From: JANNBN01 sp031385545
GTDB taxonomy: Bacteria; Actinomycetota; Acidimicrobiia; Acidimicrobiales; JANYDT01
DNA length: 64,000 nt
NCBI GenBank assembly: GCA_031385545.1
Contig: JANNBN010000130.1
Location: forward strand, 1-64,000
Direction of reading: 5' to 3'
The notes below the pieces were generated by a model, which was given only the letters and a program-made list of their open reading frames with translations, was not told where the DNA came from and did no database searches. The position numbers and the translations under genes are program-made. Positions 27,845-36,041 of the stretch are shown here, one piece after another (the stretch's first letter is position 1; each line of letters starts with the position of its first letter).

Positions 27845-29343
27845 GCAAGCGCCCCGTCAACCGCGTCGAGCCTGTCCTGCCCGCCAGCCGGTGCATGCGC
27901 CTCGAGCAGTTCAACGACGAACCGCGCCCCGCCGGACGGTGCTGCTTCGGCCCACACCTGGCCGCCATGCAGCCTGGCATGTTCGCTGACGAGCGAGAGG
28001 CCGAGCCCTGTGCCCTTGGTGTTGGCGCTGCGCTGTGCGCTGCCGCGGCGGAACCGTTCGAAGATCACCGCTCGCTCGTCCTCGCCGATCCCGTTCCCAC
28101 CGTCGTCGACCGTGATTCGCAGCAAGTTCTCGCCGGCTTCCGTGCGGCTGGACGACAGTGCAATCGATGTTGCGCCGCCTGCGTAATTCTGCGCGTTCTG
28201 CAACAGATTGGCCAGGATCCGCTCCACCCTGCGCCGGTCGATCGTGACGATAGGAGGCGACAGACGAGACGCGTCGATCGGGATCTCGCCGAACCCGGCC
28301 GCGATCTGGGCGACGAACTCCGGAAGGTCGACCTCGGCGAGGTTCATCTCTGCGGCACCGGCGTCGAAGCGGCTGATCTCCAGCAGATCGAGGACCAATC
28401 GGCGGAAATGCTCGGTCTGCGAGACCAGCACGTCGATCACAGGATGAGTCCGTTCTGCGACGTCGTCACGACGCGATGCCAACAGCTGTGCCGCTGCCGA
28501 CAGCGACGTGAGCGGGGTCCGCAGTTCGTGGCTGACGTCAGAAGCGAAGCGCGCTTCGCGTTCGATACGCTGTTGCAGCGAATCAGCCATGCTGTTGAAC
28601 GAGCCGACAAGCGGATCGAGATCGCTGTCCGGTGCAACCTCGATGCGCGCGCCAAGCTCGCCCGAGGTGATCTCCTGGGCGGCGCGGGCGACCTGACGCA
28701 GCGGCCGCATGATCCGCACGCTGACCAAACGCCCGAACCCGGCACCGAGCAGCGACGCAATAACTGCGGCAAGGCCAAGCGCCTGCGCCAAATCCTTGAG
28801 ATACTGCGCTTCGCTCGGCAGCGGCACCCGTTCGAAGTACTCGGCGACCATGTCGCCGCTGGTCCCATAGAGCGGAACTCCGACGATGACCGTGGGCGTA
28901 CCAGCAAGACGCTGCACGACGTATGCGGACTTTCCTTCGACCACCGAAAGCCGGAGTCTGTTCTCGGCCTGGCTGACCGGCTCGGTGATAGTAGTCACCA
29001 CGCTACAGGTCGACGTCTGGTCGAGGGTGTCGGCCTTGCAGGTGGTCCCGATGTCCGTGACAGCAACGGTGTAGGCGCGGTTCGGTAGGCCCAACTGGTC
29101 GATTGCGTACACCGCAAGCCCAGCGTCTGTCACAGAGGACTCGACCTCGGCCGCATTCGTCTGCGCGCGTACGACCGCCTGATCGATGCGCTGTTCGATG
29201 AAACGAGACCGAACCAGCTGATACGTGACGACAGCGAGCAGGGTGGAAACGAGCATCGCTCCGAGCGCGAACGCAGCTGTTGCACGTGCCCTCAGCCCGA
29301 CCCTTGCCCGCCAACGGGAGTACAGGTTACCGAGGGCCGTCAC
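27841..29343 (-). CDS. MtrB-like sensor histidine kinase (cassette 1)
   Basis: 500 aa. Two membrane segments (AFALGAMLVSTLLAVVTYQ near 25 and GLAAVIASLLGAGFGRLVSV near 195) bracket a ~150-residue extracytoplasmic sensor. HAMP, HisKA with FASDVSHELRTPLTSL, and HATPase boxes (NLLQNAQNYAGG; DDGNGIGEDE; GTGLGLSLVSEH) follow. ATG 29343 overlaps the response regulator stop as ATGA, and its own stop overlaps the lipoprotein start. Envelope or wall stress is the likely input by analogy with MtrB. Confidence 0.93.
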   Translation of the reverse strand: MTALGNLYSRWRARVGLRARATAAFALGAMLVSTLLAVVTYQLVRSRFIEQRIDQAVVRAQTNAAEVESSVTDAGLAVYAIDQLGLPNRAYTVAVTDIGTTCKADTLDQTSTCSVVTTITEPVSQAENRLRLSVVEGKSAYVVQRLAGTPTVIVGVPLYGTSGDMVAEYFERVPLPSEAQYLKDLAQALGLAAVIASLLGAGFGRLVSVRIMRPLRQVARAAQEITSGELGARIEVAPDSDLDPLVGSFNSMADSLQQRIEREARFASDVSHELRTPLTSLSAAAQLLASRRDDVAERTHPVIDVLVSQTEHFRRLVLDLLEISRFDAGAAEMNLAEVDLPEFVAQIAAGFGEIPIDASRLSPPIVTIDRRRVERILANLLQNAQNYAGGATSIALSSSRTEAGENLLRITVDDGGNGIGEDERAVIFERFRRGSAQRSANTKGTGLGLSLVSEHARLHGGQVWAEAAPSGGARFVVELLEAHAPAGGQDRLDAVDGALA

Positions 29344-30116
29344 GGGGCGAACCTGTATCCGACCCCTCGAGCGGTCAGGATGTGACGCGGTTCCGCTGGG
29401 TCTGCCTCGACCTTGATGCGCAGACGCCTCACGTGCACATCGACCACCCGCCCATCAGCCAGCTGGTCGTAGCCCCACACGTGCTCCAGCAGTTCATCGC
29501 GTGAATAGACCCGGTTCGGGCTGGCGGCGAGCATCACCAGAAGCCGGTGCTCGGTCTTGGTGAGGTGCACGGTCTGGCCGAGCACCTGTACGTCCAGGTC
29601 GTACCGGTCGATGACGAGATCGCCGAACTGCATCGTGCGACCGAGCTGCACCGCAGTTGGTGCGACATTGGGCGCCGGGGTACCGACGTTGTCGGCTGGA
29701 GGCTGTCCGCCGCTGCGCCGCAGCAACGCCCTGATCCGAGCAGTGAGCTCAACGGGGTTGAACGGCTTTGTCACGTAATCGTCGGCGCCTGCGTCGAGCC
29801 CGTTGACGACGTCGGAGGAGGACTCGTTGGCCGTGACGATGATGATGGGCACGCCGCTGGTCTGGCGGAGCGCACGGCACACGTCGAAACCGCTGCGGTC
29901 AGGCAGCTTGAGATCGACCAGGACCAGGTCCGGGCGGTCAGCTGCGAACCTGGCCAGGCCGTCGAAGGCGGTGGGCGCCTCTGACACCTGGAAGCCCGCA
30001 TCTTCGAGGGACATGCGGAGCATCAGCCGCACGTCGTCGTCATCTTCGATGGTGAGGACGCAGGCCGTGCCGGCACCTCCACCGAGGGAACGCTCCGAGC
30101 CCGCTGCGATCGACAT
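29340..30116 (-). CDS. OmpR/PhoB-family response regulator (cassette 1)
   Basis: About 258 aa from Met at 30116; another Met at 30134 is possible. The receiver has the acidic pair (LTIEDDDDV), phosphoacceptor D in LVLVDLKLPDR and K in DDYVTKPFNP. The C-terminal winged helix has TKTEHRLLVMLAAS, YSRDELLEHVWG and RRLRIKVEADP. An approximately 20-residue non-conserved N-terminal extension precedes the receiver. It is first in the regulator-kinase-lipoprotein unit and divergent from bS22 at 30191. Confidence 0.93.
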   Translation of the reverse strand: MSIAAGSERSLGGGAGTACVLTIEDDDDVRLMLRMSLEDAGFQVSEAPTAFDGLARFAADRPDLVLVDLKLPDRSGFDVCRALRQTSGVPIIIVTANESSSDVVNGLDAGADDYVTKPFNPVELTARIRALLRRSGGQPPADNVGTPAPNVAPTAVQLGRTMQFGDLVIDRYDLDVQVLGQTVHLTKTEHRLLVMLAASPNRVYSRDELLEHVWGYDQLADGRVVDVHVRRLRIKVEADPAEPRHILTARGVGYRFAP

Positions 30117-30190
30117 CTCCCCATGCTCGCGCACGTTGGCAGCTCGGAGCTTCGCGGGGACGCTCTCGGAGCAGCTAACGTGGCCGTCCC

Positions 30191-30292
30191 ATGGGATCGC
30201 TGATCAAGAAGCGCCGCAAGCGCATGCGCAAGAAGAAGCACAAGAAGATGTTGAAAAAGACGCGGTGGCAGCGTCGCGCCAACAAGAAGTAG
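30191..30292 (+). CDS. Small ribosomal protein bS22 (AURKAIP1/COX24 domain)
   Basis: 33 aa, MGSLIKKRRKRMRKKK then HKKMLKKTRWQRRANKK. It closely matches my recollection of the 33-aa actinobacterial AURKAIP1/COX24-domain protein seen as bS22 in mycobacterial 30S structures, including the KKRRKRM and KKKH core. The start follows TAACGT (30176-30181) by 9 nt without a ribosome binding site. It converges on ispE with 12 nt between stops. Confidence 0.9.
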   Translation: MGSLIKKRRKRMRKKKHKKMLKKTRWQRRANKK

Positions 30293-30304
30293 GCGCTCGC
30301 TCCA

Positions 30305-31054
30305 TCACTCCGGCGCCGAAGCGAAGGGGGCGGTCGTGCGGGTGACGATCCGGCCCTCGCCAGGAAACTCCCCCTCGACGAACCACGTTGATCCGCTACC
30401 GGCCAGGTGGGGACGCCGGCCGCTGGCATCCCCGAGCCGGTCACGCCACACGGCAAGCCGAGGCTCGACGACCAACGCTGCGGGCTCAAGATCGTTGAGA
30501 CCTCCGCCCCTCGGACCCCCAAGCCGATCCCACGCTGTGTAAACGGCTGGGGTCGACACGCCGAACGGTGGGCACACCAGCGTGAAGACTCGATCGATGA
30601 ACGGAAGTGGTTCGATCTGCTCGCCGATACCAGACACCCGTGCGCGGCCACCCACGACGCAGAACGGCACATCAGCGCCCAGGCTGGCACTTGCTGCCAC
30701 ATCGTCGGGCGACACTCGGCCGGCCCAGCGCAGCACGGCAGCGGCATTTCCTGACCCTCCGCCCAACCCCGCTCCGGCAGGGATGCGCTTGCGAATGGTG
30801 ACCAAGGCGCGGCGTTCAACCATAGTCAGCGCCCGCGCCACCAGGTTGTCAGGGCCGACTGTGACCGTGAGACCCGCAGCCGCTGCACCTTCGACGTCGA
30901 TGCGAAGGCCATCGCCTGGCTCGAACGTGACCGTGTCGGCGAGGTCGAGCGACACCATCTCCGCGTCGATGGTGTGGTAGCCGTTCGGTAGCACGCCCAT
31001 GACCCTGAGCGACACCGTGAGTTTGGCCGGCGACATCACAACCGTTGGGCTCAC
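30305..31054 (-). CDS. ispE: 4-diphosphocytidyl-2-C-methyl-D-erythritol kinase
   Basis: 249 aa, somewhat short for the family (about 280-310). GHMP-kinase motifs: PAKLTVSLRVMGVLPNGYH, the ATP loop PAGAGLGGGSGNAAAV and the C-terminal LAGSGSTWFVEG. It phosphorylates CDP-methylerythritol in the MEP route to isoprenoids. It follows rsmA, as ispE follows ksgA in Mycobacterium; the gap is about 20 nt. Confidence 0.95.
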   Translation of the reverse strand: MSPTVVMSPAKLTVSLRVMGVLPNGYHTIDAEMVSLDLADTVTFEPGDGLRIDVEGAAAAGLTVTVGPDNLVARALTMVERRALVTIRKRIPAGAGLGGGSGNAAAVLRWAGRVSPDDVAASASLGADVPFCVVGGRARVSGIGEQIEPLPFIDRVFTLVCPPFGVSTPAVYTAWDRLGGPRGGGLNDLEPAALVVEPRLAVWRDRLGDASGRRPHLAGSGSTWFVEGEFPGEGRIVTRTTAPFASAPE

Positions 31055-31074
31055 GACCCCAATGTACCGGCGCG

Positions 31075-31911
31075 TCAGGCGTGGGAAATCCTTCCCTTTC
31101 GTGCTGCAGCGAGCCGGCCCCAGGCGTGGACGTCGAGCTCCTCGGGCCGGGCCTCGGGCGCAACGCCGGCCGCCGCAAAGTCCTCCGCCAACACCAGCGC
31201 GGCCAAGGAGCCGCGCAGCATCTTTCGACGCTTGCCGAACCCGGTCTGCACCAGCTCGAACAGGTCTGCGTGGGACACAATCGACGGATCGACTGCTGGC
31301 TGATCGTGGCGCACGATGGACACCAATGCCGAGTCGACCTTGGGCTGCGGAAGGAACACCGTGGGCGGAACATGGCCGACAATGCGCGCAGTTCCCCAGT
31401 AGGCAACCTTCACCGACACGCCGCCATATGCCTTGGTTCGTGGCCGACCGGCGAGCCGCTCACCGACCTCCTTCTGCACCATCACCAACATGCGGCCGAT
31501 CAGCGGCTGTTGGTCCAGCAGGTCGCAGATCAACGGAACGCTGATGTTGTACGGGAGGTTGGCCACGAGCACATGCGGCTCGCCCTGCAGCAGCTCGGGC
31601 CAGTCGGCGTTCATGGCGTCGCCCTCCACAACACGCACCCCGAGCGGCACTACCTCTTGGACAAGGATGGGCAGCACGAATCGGTCCAGCTCCAAGGCAA
31701 CGATCGAGGCCCCCGTCTCAGCGAGCGCGCGAGTCAGCGACCCCAACCCGGGACCGATCTCCACGACACGATCACCCGCACCGACCTGCGCCAACCGAGC
31801 GATGCGTCGCACCGTGTTGGGGTCGACCACGAAGTTCTGGCCGAGCGCGCGTGATGGAGCCGCGCCATAGGCCTCGAGCAACTCGGTGGCCTGCCGACGC
31901 GTGAGGGTCAT
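31075..31911 (-). CDS. rsmA: 16S rRNA dimethyladenosine transferase RsmA/KsgA
   Basis: 278 aa from ATG 31911. SAM-binding motif EIGPGLGSLTRAL, acidic ALELDRF, GDAMNADW and the catalytic NLPYNISVPL. It dimethylates two adjacent adenines near the 3' end of 16S rRNA, a late 30S assembly step. The ATG overlaps the tatD stop as ATGA; the longer open frame upstream is the tatD region in another frame. Confidence 0.97.
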   Translation of the reverse strand: MTLTRRQATELLEAYGAAPSRALGQNFVVDPNTVRRIARLAQVGAGDRVVEIGPGLGSLTRALAETGASIVALELDRFVLPILVQEVVPLGVRVVEGDAMNADWPELLQGEPHVLVANLPYNISVPLICDLLDQQPLIGRMLVMVQKEVGERLAGRPRTKAYGGVSVKVAYWGTARIVGHVPPTVFLPQPKVDSALVSIVRHDQPAVDPSIVSHADLFELVQTGFGKRRKMLRGSLAALVLAEDFAAAGVAPEARPEELDVHAWGRLAAARKGRISHA

Positions 31912-32726
31912 GGCAGCCCGAACAGGCGCGTGGCGTTGTCCCAACTTGCCGTTGCGACCTCTGCCACCTCGACCCCTTTGGCCTGAGCAACCGCTGCACC
32001 GACCAACGACACATACGCCGGTATGTTCTGCTTCCCCCGGTGCGGGACCGGGGCCAGATACGGCGAGTCGGTCTCGACAGTGAACCGATCCATCGGGCAC
32101 AGCACCGCAGCCTCACGAACCTCAGGCGCGGACTTGTAGGACACGATGCCACTGAACGACAGCATGACCCCGTCGGAGAGTGCGAGGCAGGTCTCGGCTT
32201 CGGCCGGGCCACCCGTGAAGCAATGGAACACGGTGCGCTTCGGAACGCCCTGCTCATGCAGGATCGCCCACGTGTCAGGCCAGGCTTCGCGGGTATGGAT
32301 CACAAGCGCCAACCCCGTTTCGTGCGCGATGCGGATCTGCGCGGCGAACGATTCACGCTGCAGTTCACGCGGTGAATGGTCGTAGTGATAGTCCAGTCCG
32401 CACTCGCCGATACCGACCACCCGGGCACCGTGGGCTTCTGAAGATTCGACGAGCGGCCGCACCCAGTCCCACCCCTCTGTGGCGTCGTGGGGGTGCAGCC
32501 CGACCGTGGCCCACACGTTGCCATGGCTGGCGCTGTGATCACACGCCAGCCGTGACCGCTGCTCGTCCGTGCCCACGTCGATGAGTCTGAGGACGCCGGC
32601 TTGCGCAGATTGCTCGATTTCGAGCAGGAAGGGATCGACCGCGCTCGAATCCGCGGATTGGTCAGCCGGAACCTTCCCATATTCGAGATGACAATGCGCA
32701 TCGGTCCAGCGCAGCCCGTCTGTCAT
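31908..32726 (-). CDS. tatD: TatD-family DNase
   Basis: 272 aa from ATG 32726. Metal ligands: DAHCHLEYG at the N-terminus, GECGLDYHYDHS, VIHTREAW, FHCFTGG and ETDSPYLAPVPHRGK. TatD enzymes are Mg-dependent 3'-5' nucleases or D-aminoacyl-tRNA deacylase-like. The ATG overlaps the response regulator stop as ATGA, so tatD-rsmA-ispE are read through from a signalling gene. In Mycobacterium rpfB lies between tatD and ksgA; here nothing does. Confidence 0.95.
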   Translation of the reverse strand: MTDGLRWTDAHCHLEYGKVPADQSADSSAVDPFLLEIEQSAQAGVLRLIDVGTDEQRSRLACDHSASHGNVWATVGLHPHDATEGWDWVRPLVESSEAHGARVVGIGECGLDYHYDHSPRELQRESFAAQIRIAHETGLALVIHTREAWPDTWAILHEQGVPKRTVFHCFTGGPAEAETCLALSDGVMLSFSGIVSYKSAPEVREAAVLCPMDRFTVETDSPYLAPVPHRGKQNIPAYVSLVGAAVAQAKGVEVAEVATASWDNATRLFGLP

Positions 32727-33460
32727 GCGAGCAACTTGTAGCCGATGCCGCGCACTGTCTGAATCAGCACCGGCTCTGCCGGGTTGGCCTCGATCTTGTT
32801 GCGCAGGCGGTGCAGGTGTGCGTCGACCAGGCGACCGTCGCCCAAGTGCGAGTAGCCCCACACGCGTTCCAGCAGCTGGTCGCGGCTGAGCACGATGTTG
32901 GGATGGTCTGCCAGCTCGCAGAGCAGGCGGAACTCGGTCTTGGTGAGCTCGACCGGCTCACCGTCACGGGTGACGAGCGCTTCGGCCTCGCGGATTTCGA
33001 CACCGTGCGGAAGGCTGATGACGCGACCCTCTGGCGTGTCCGATTGGGAGTTGGCCGGGTCCGCGTCGGCCGTCTGCTCTTCGGCCGAGCGTTCCAACGC
33101 CACACGGCGAAGCATGGCCCTGATGCGCGCAGCCAATGCCTTGGGAATGACCGGCTTGGTGACGTAGTCGTCGGCCCCGGCCTCGAGCCCGGCCACGAAA
33201 TCATGGGTGTCGGTGTTGGCCGTGACGATGATGATGGGCACGATGCTGATGGCGCGCAAGTCACGGCACACGTCGAAGCCCCGACGATCGGGCAACCGCA
33301 GGTCCAGCAGCACCAGGTCCGGCTGTTCCCGCTCGAACGCCTCCATCCCGGCGGCAGCATTACCGGCCTCGATGACGCGGAAATCCTCGTCTTCCAGCAC
33401 CATCCGCAATGCAAGACGCATGTCGGGGTCGTCCTCGATCAACAGCAGCGTCTCGTTCAT
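32723..33460 (-). CDS. OmpR/PhoB-family response regulator (cassette 2)
   Basis: 245 aa. Receiver with LLIEDDPDM, phosphoacceptor D53 in LVLLDLRLPDRRGF and K in DDYVTKPVIP; acidic linker; winged helix with TKTEFRLLCELA, LSRDQLLERVWGYSHLGDGR and LHRLRNKIEANP. Clearly paralogous to the regulator at 29340 (shared YSHLGDGRLVDAHLHRLR-like stretch). It lies 60 nt after the cassette 2 lipoprotein and is coupled to tatD by ATGA. Confidence 0.94.
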   Translation of the reverse strand: MNETLLLIEDDPDMRLALRMVLEDEDFRVIEAGNAAAGMEAFEREQPDLVLLDLRLPDRRGFDVCRDLRAISIVPIIIVTANTDTHDFVAGLEAGADDYVTKPVIPKALAARIRAMLRRVALERSAEEQTADADPANSQSDTPEGRVISLPHGVEIREAEALVTRDGEPVELTKTEFRLLCELADHPNIVLSRDQLLERVWGYSHLGDGRLVDAHLHRLRNKIEANPAEPVLIQTVRGIGYKLLA

Positions 33461-33520
33461 GTCACGCCAAGGTTAGTTCGGAGGGTTCCTCACCCGGTCG
33501 GACTGAGTGTCGTGGGCCGA

Positions 33521-34315
33521 TCAGCGGACCGCGACGTTGGCGCGGCTGGTCGGCACGGTGGTCTGCGCACTGGTCGGTACGGTGGTCTGCGCACTGGTCG
33601 GCACGCTGGTGGTGGCCGAGGCGGACACCACCGGATCACCGGTGGCGGCAGCTGCATCACCAGTAATGGTGTCGACCAGCGATTCGAAGCTGTCACGAGA
33701 CAGCGCGTCGGTTCCGAAGGTGCCGTCGCCCTGCGGGACGTCGAGCGGGTTTCCGGAAATGGTGAACCGCACCTGACCCACGCCACGCTGGCTGGCAAGC
33801 GTGAGTACCAGCTGGCCGATGAGTCGCCGCTGCTCACCGGCCGGGAGCGAGGTGAAGCCTTCACCCAGCTCGACGGTGGCGAGACCGGCTTCCAACCTGA
33901 CGTCGAGCACGTCGCCGAAGTTCACCACACTGGTCAGGAACGCGGTCCCCACGACCGGGTTCACCGGACCGCGCACCAATTCGAAGACGATGTCGAACAG
34001 CGGAGCGGCGACCGCTACCGCCCGACGTTCCTCAACGAACCGGTCGCCGTTGACGAAATACAGGGGCAGCAGCTCGATGCTGGGATCGACGGCAGTGGAT
34101 GGAACAACCGTCGTCTCCACAACCGTCGACGCAACAGGAATGGTCGACGTGGTCGATGTGCTGGTGGTGCTCGTGGTCGACGTCGTAGTGCGCATCAGCC
34201 CGAACGGAACCGAATCGATGCCCCGCACCGACGGATCGACAGGCACACCGCACGCACCCAGCACGGCCACCGAGACGACCCCGGCCACAATCGTATGTGC
34301 GCGTTTCATGTTCAT
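33521..34315 (-). CDS. GerMN-domain lipoprotein of sensor cassette 2 (LpqB-like)
   Basis: 264 aa. Lipobox LGAC then GVPVDPSVRG; a Thr/Ser-rich linker (TTTSTTSTTSTSTTST); GerMN-like core (LLPLYFVNGDRFVEERR; LATVELGEGFTSLP; GQVRFTISGN); and a C-terminal repeat TTVPTSAQTTVPTS encoded by 24-bp tandem units near 33546-33610. The ATG overlaps the kinase stop as ATGA. It is paralogous to the protein at 27116 but has an added low-complexity linker and tail. Confidence 0.85.
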   Translation of the reverse strand: MNMKRAHTIVAGVVSVAVLGACGVPVDPSVRGIDSVPFGLMRTTTSTTSTTSTSTTSTIPVASTVVETTVVPSTAVDPSIELLPLYFVNGDRFVEERRAVAVAAPLFDIVFELVRGPVNPVVGTAFLTSVVNFGDVLDVRLEAGLATVELGEGFTSLPAGEQRRLIGQLVLTLASQRGVGQVRFTISGNPLDVPQGDGTFGTDALSRDSFESLVDTITGDAAAATGDPVVSASATTSVPTSAQTTVPTSAQTTVPTSRANVAVR

Positions 34316-35874
34316 ACTTTCGGGATCTTCAGCACGAACCGTGCACCGCCGCCGGTGGCGTCCTCGACGGACAGTTCGGCGTTCAACAGATCGGCCTGGT
34401 CTGCCGCAAGCGCCAACCCAAGACCCGTGCCCGGCACATCATGGGTGGACCTACCACGGGCGAACCGTTCGAAGACGCGTGCCCGTTCGGACTCGTGCAC
34501 GCCGGGTCCGTTGTCCTCGACCGAGACATACACGTGCTTGCGGTCGGTCGCAACGCGGACGGCCGTCACGCCCCCGCCGTACTTGCGAGCGTTGTCCAGA
34601 AGGTTGCGCACGATCTGCTCGTAGCGCCTGGGGTCGAGCATTGCGTTGGCGATCGCACCGCCGTCACTCACCTCCATCACGTCGAGCGACACGTCCTGCC
34701 CCTCGACGATTCGCCGGGTGAGCGCAGCGATGGAACACGACTCGAAGTGAACATCGGCGACACCCGCGTCTATCCGGGCAATCTCCAACAGGTCGAGCAC
34801 CATGGTGGACAAACGCGTGAGCTGACCGGTGATCACGTCGACCGCCTGGGCCGCGCGTTCGGGCATCTCGCCCTTGCGACGCTCGAGGACCTGGGCCGCC
34901 GCACTCATGACACCGAGCGGGGTTCGAAGTTCGTGGCTCACGTCGGACGCGAACCGTTCCTCGCGTTCGATGCGTCGCTGCACGGCGTCGACCATCGTGT
35001 TGAACGACGCCGCAACCCGGTTGAGGTCGGGGTCGCCTTCTTCCTGGAGCCGGGTGTCAAGCGCACCATCGGCAAGCGCCTCTGCCGCTTGTGCCACCTG
35101 GGCCACCGGTCGTAACACGCGCCGCGCCGTCCATGCACCCAGCGCGGCACCGACAGCAAGCGCACCGAGCATTCCGCCGATGACGGACGTCGCCAGTTTG
35201 GACAACGTGTCGGACAACTGGCTGAGCGGGAACACTTCGACATAGGTCGCATTGACGCTGGGGAGCGGCACACCGACTGCAAGCGCGACGGTGCCGTCGT
35301 TGGGAAGGACGAATCGCTGCTTGGCTGCGCGTCCGTCGAGCAGGCGGTCCGTGAACGATGCGGGGAGCACCGCGTCGCTGCGGCCGACGTTGCCGCGCCA
35401 CCGGTCCTGGTAGCGCACGAATGCGAACGATCCGGACTCGGTGCGCAGGCTCTCAAGGGTGGAGCGAACGTTCGGCTCGCGGGTGCGCAACGCCTGCAGG
35501 ACAACCCGGGCATTGCCGTACGCCTGGTCACGCGCCGACGTGTCGCGCTGTTGGATGAGGAAGTTGCGCACCAGGTAGAACGACGAACCACCCACCAACC
35601 CCGTCACGATTCCGGCACCGAGAGCCCACACCAGCGCAAGACGTGCAGCGAGCGAGAAACGTGCCGACCGACGCCGGCCGGTGGAGCGACGCGAGCCGAT
35701 CAGTTGCGAAGCGGCTGGGTCTCCTGAAACCGATGAGGGCGGTTTCGTGGTTGAGCCTCTGGCCGACTGCCCGGCGGAGCGGGCCTGAACCCGGCTCTGA
35801 TTCCGATCCTGACTGGACGAGGTCGTCACCCGGTCAGTGTTGCCGATACGAGGTGGGAGCGCTGACGATCGCAT
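34312..35874 (-). CDS. MtrB-like sensor histidine kinase (cassette 2)
   Basis: About 520 aa. A basic, Ser-rich cytoplasmic N-terminus of ~75 residues precedes membrane segment 1 (ARLALVWALGAGIVTGLVGG). A ~150-residue sensor and membrane segment 2 (VIGGMLGALAVGAALGAW) follow, then HAMP, HisKA FASDVSHELRTPLGVM and HATPase (NLLDNARKYGGG; DNGPGVHESE; GTGLGLALAADQ). ATG 35874 has GGGAG about 11 nt upstream; GTG 35883 or 35829 are alternatives. Same architecture as the kinase at 27841. The upstream intergenic region carries a strong structured element. Confidence 0.92.
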   Translation of the reverse strand: MRSSALPPRIGNTDRVTTSSSQDRNQSRVQARSAGQSARGSTTKPPSSVSGDPAASQLIGSRRSTGRRRSARFSLAARLALVWALGAGIVTGLVGGSSFYLVRNFLIQQRDTSARDQAYGNARVVLQALRTREPNVRSTLESLRTESGSFAFVRYQDRWRGNVGRSDAVLPASFTDRLLDGRAAKQRFVLPNDGTVALAVGVPLPSVNATYVEVFPLSQLSDTLSKLATSVIGGMLGALAVGAALGAWTARRVLRPVAQVAQAAEALADGALDTRLQEEGDPDLNRVAASFNTMVDAVQRRIEREERFASDVSHELRTPLGVMSAAAQVLERRKGEMPERAAQAVDVITGQLTRLSTMVLDLLEIARIDAGVADVHFESCSIAALTRRIVEGQDVSLDVMEVSDGGAIANAMLDPRRYEQIVRNLLDNARKYGGGVTAVRVATDRKHVYVSVEDNGPGVHESERARVFERFARGRSTHDVPGTGLGLALAADQADLLNAELSVEDATGGGARFVLKIPKV

Positions 35875-35918
35875 CTGGAACACCGCTCCCGGTCACGAGC
35901 GCTTCCGAAAAGGAGGAA

Positions 35919-35983
35919 GTCCCGCAGTCCATCTGTCCACTCCAGCCAGGGGAGCCACTCGGCGGACAGAGGAACTGCGGGAC
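35919..35983 (-). other. Structured intergenic element between rsmI and the cassette 2 kinase
   Basis: Nested inverted repeats: gtcccgcagt (35919-35928) with actgcgggac (35974-35983), ctgtcc (35933-35938) with ggacag (35964-35969), and ctcc/ggag at the tip. On the minus strand the stem is followed by TTCCTCCTTTTC, so it could end rsmI transcription or form a leader structure for the kinase mRNA. Matches no riboswitch that I recognise. Confidence 0.55.
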
Positions 35984-36041
35984 ACAACCCACCACCGGAA
36001 TGACTATGCAACCTCAATATTGCGGAGATGCGCGCTGATCG

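Noticed and set aside
32810..34624. A 604-aa plus-strand ORF
   Set aside because: Antisense shadow of the regulator, lipoprotein and kinase genes of cassette 2.
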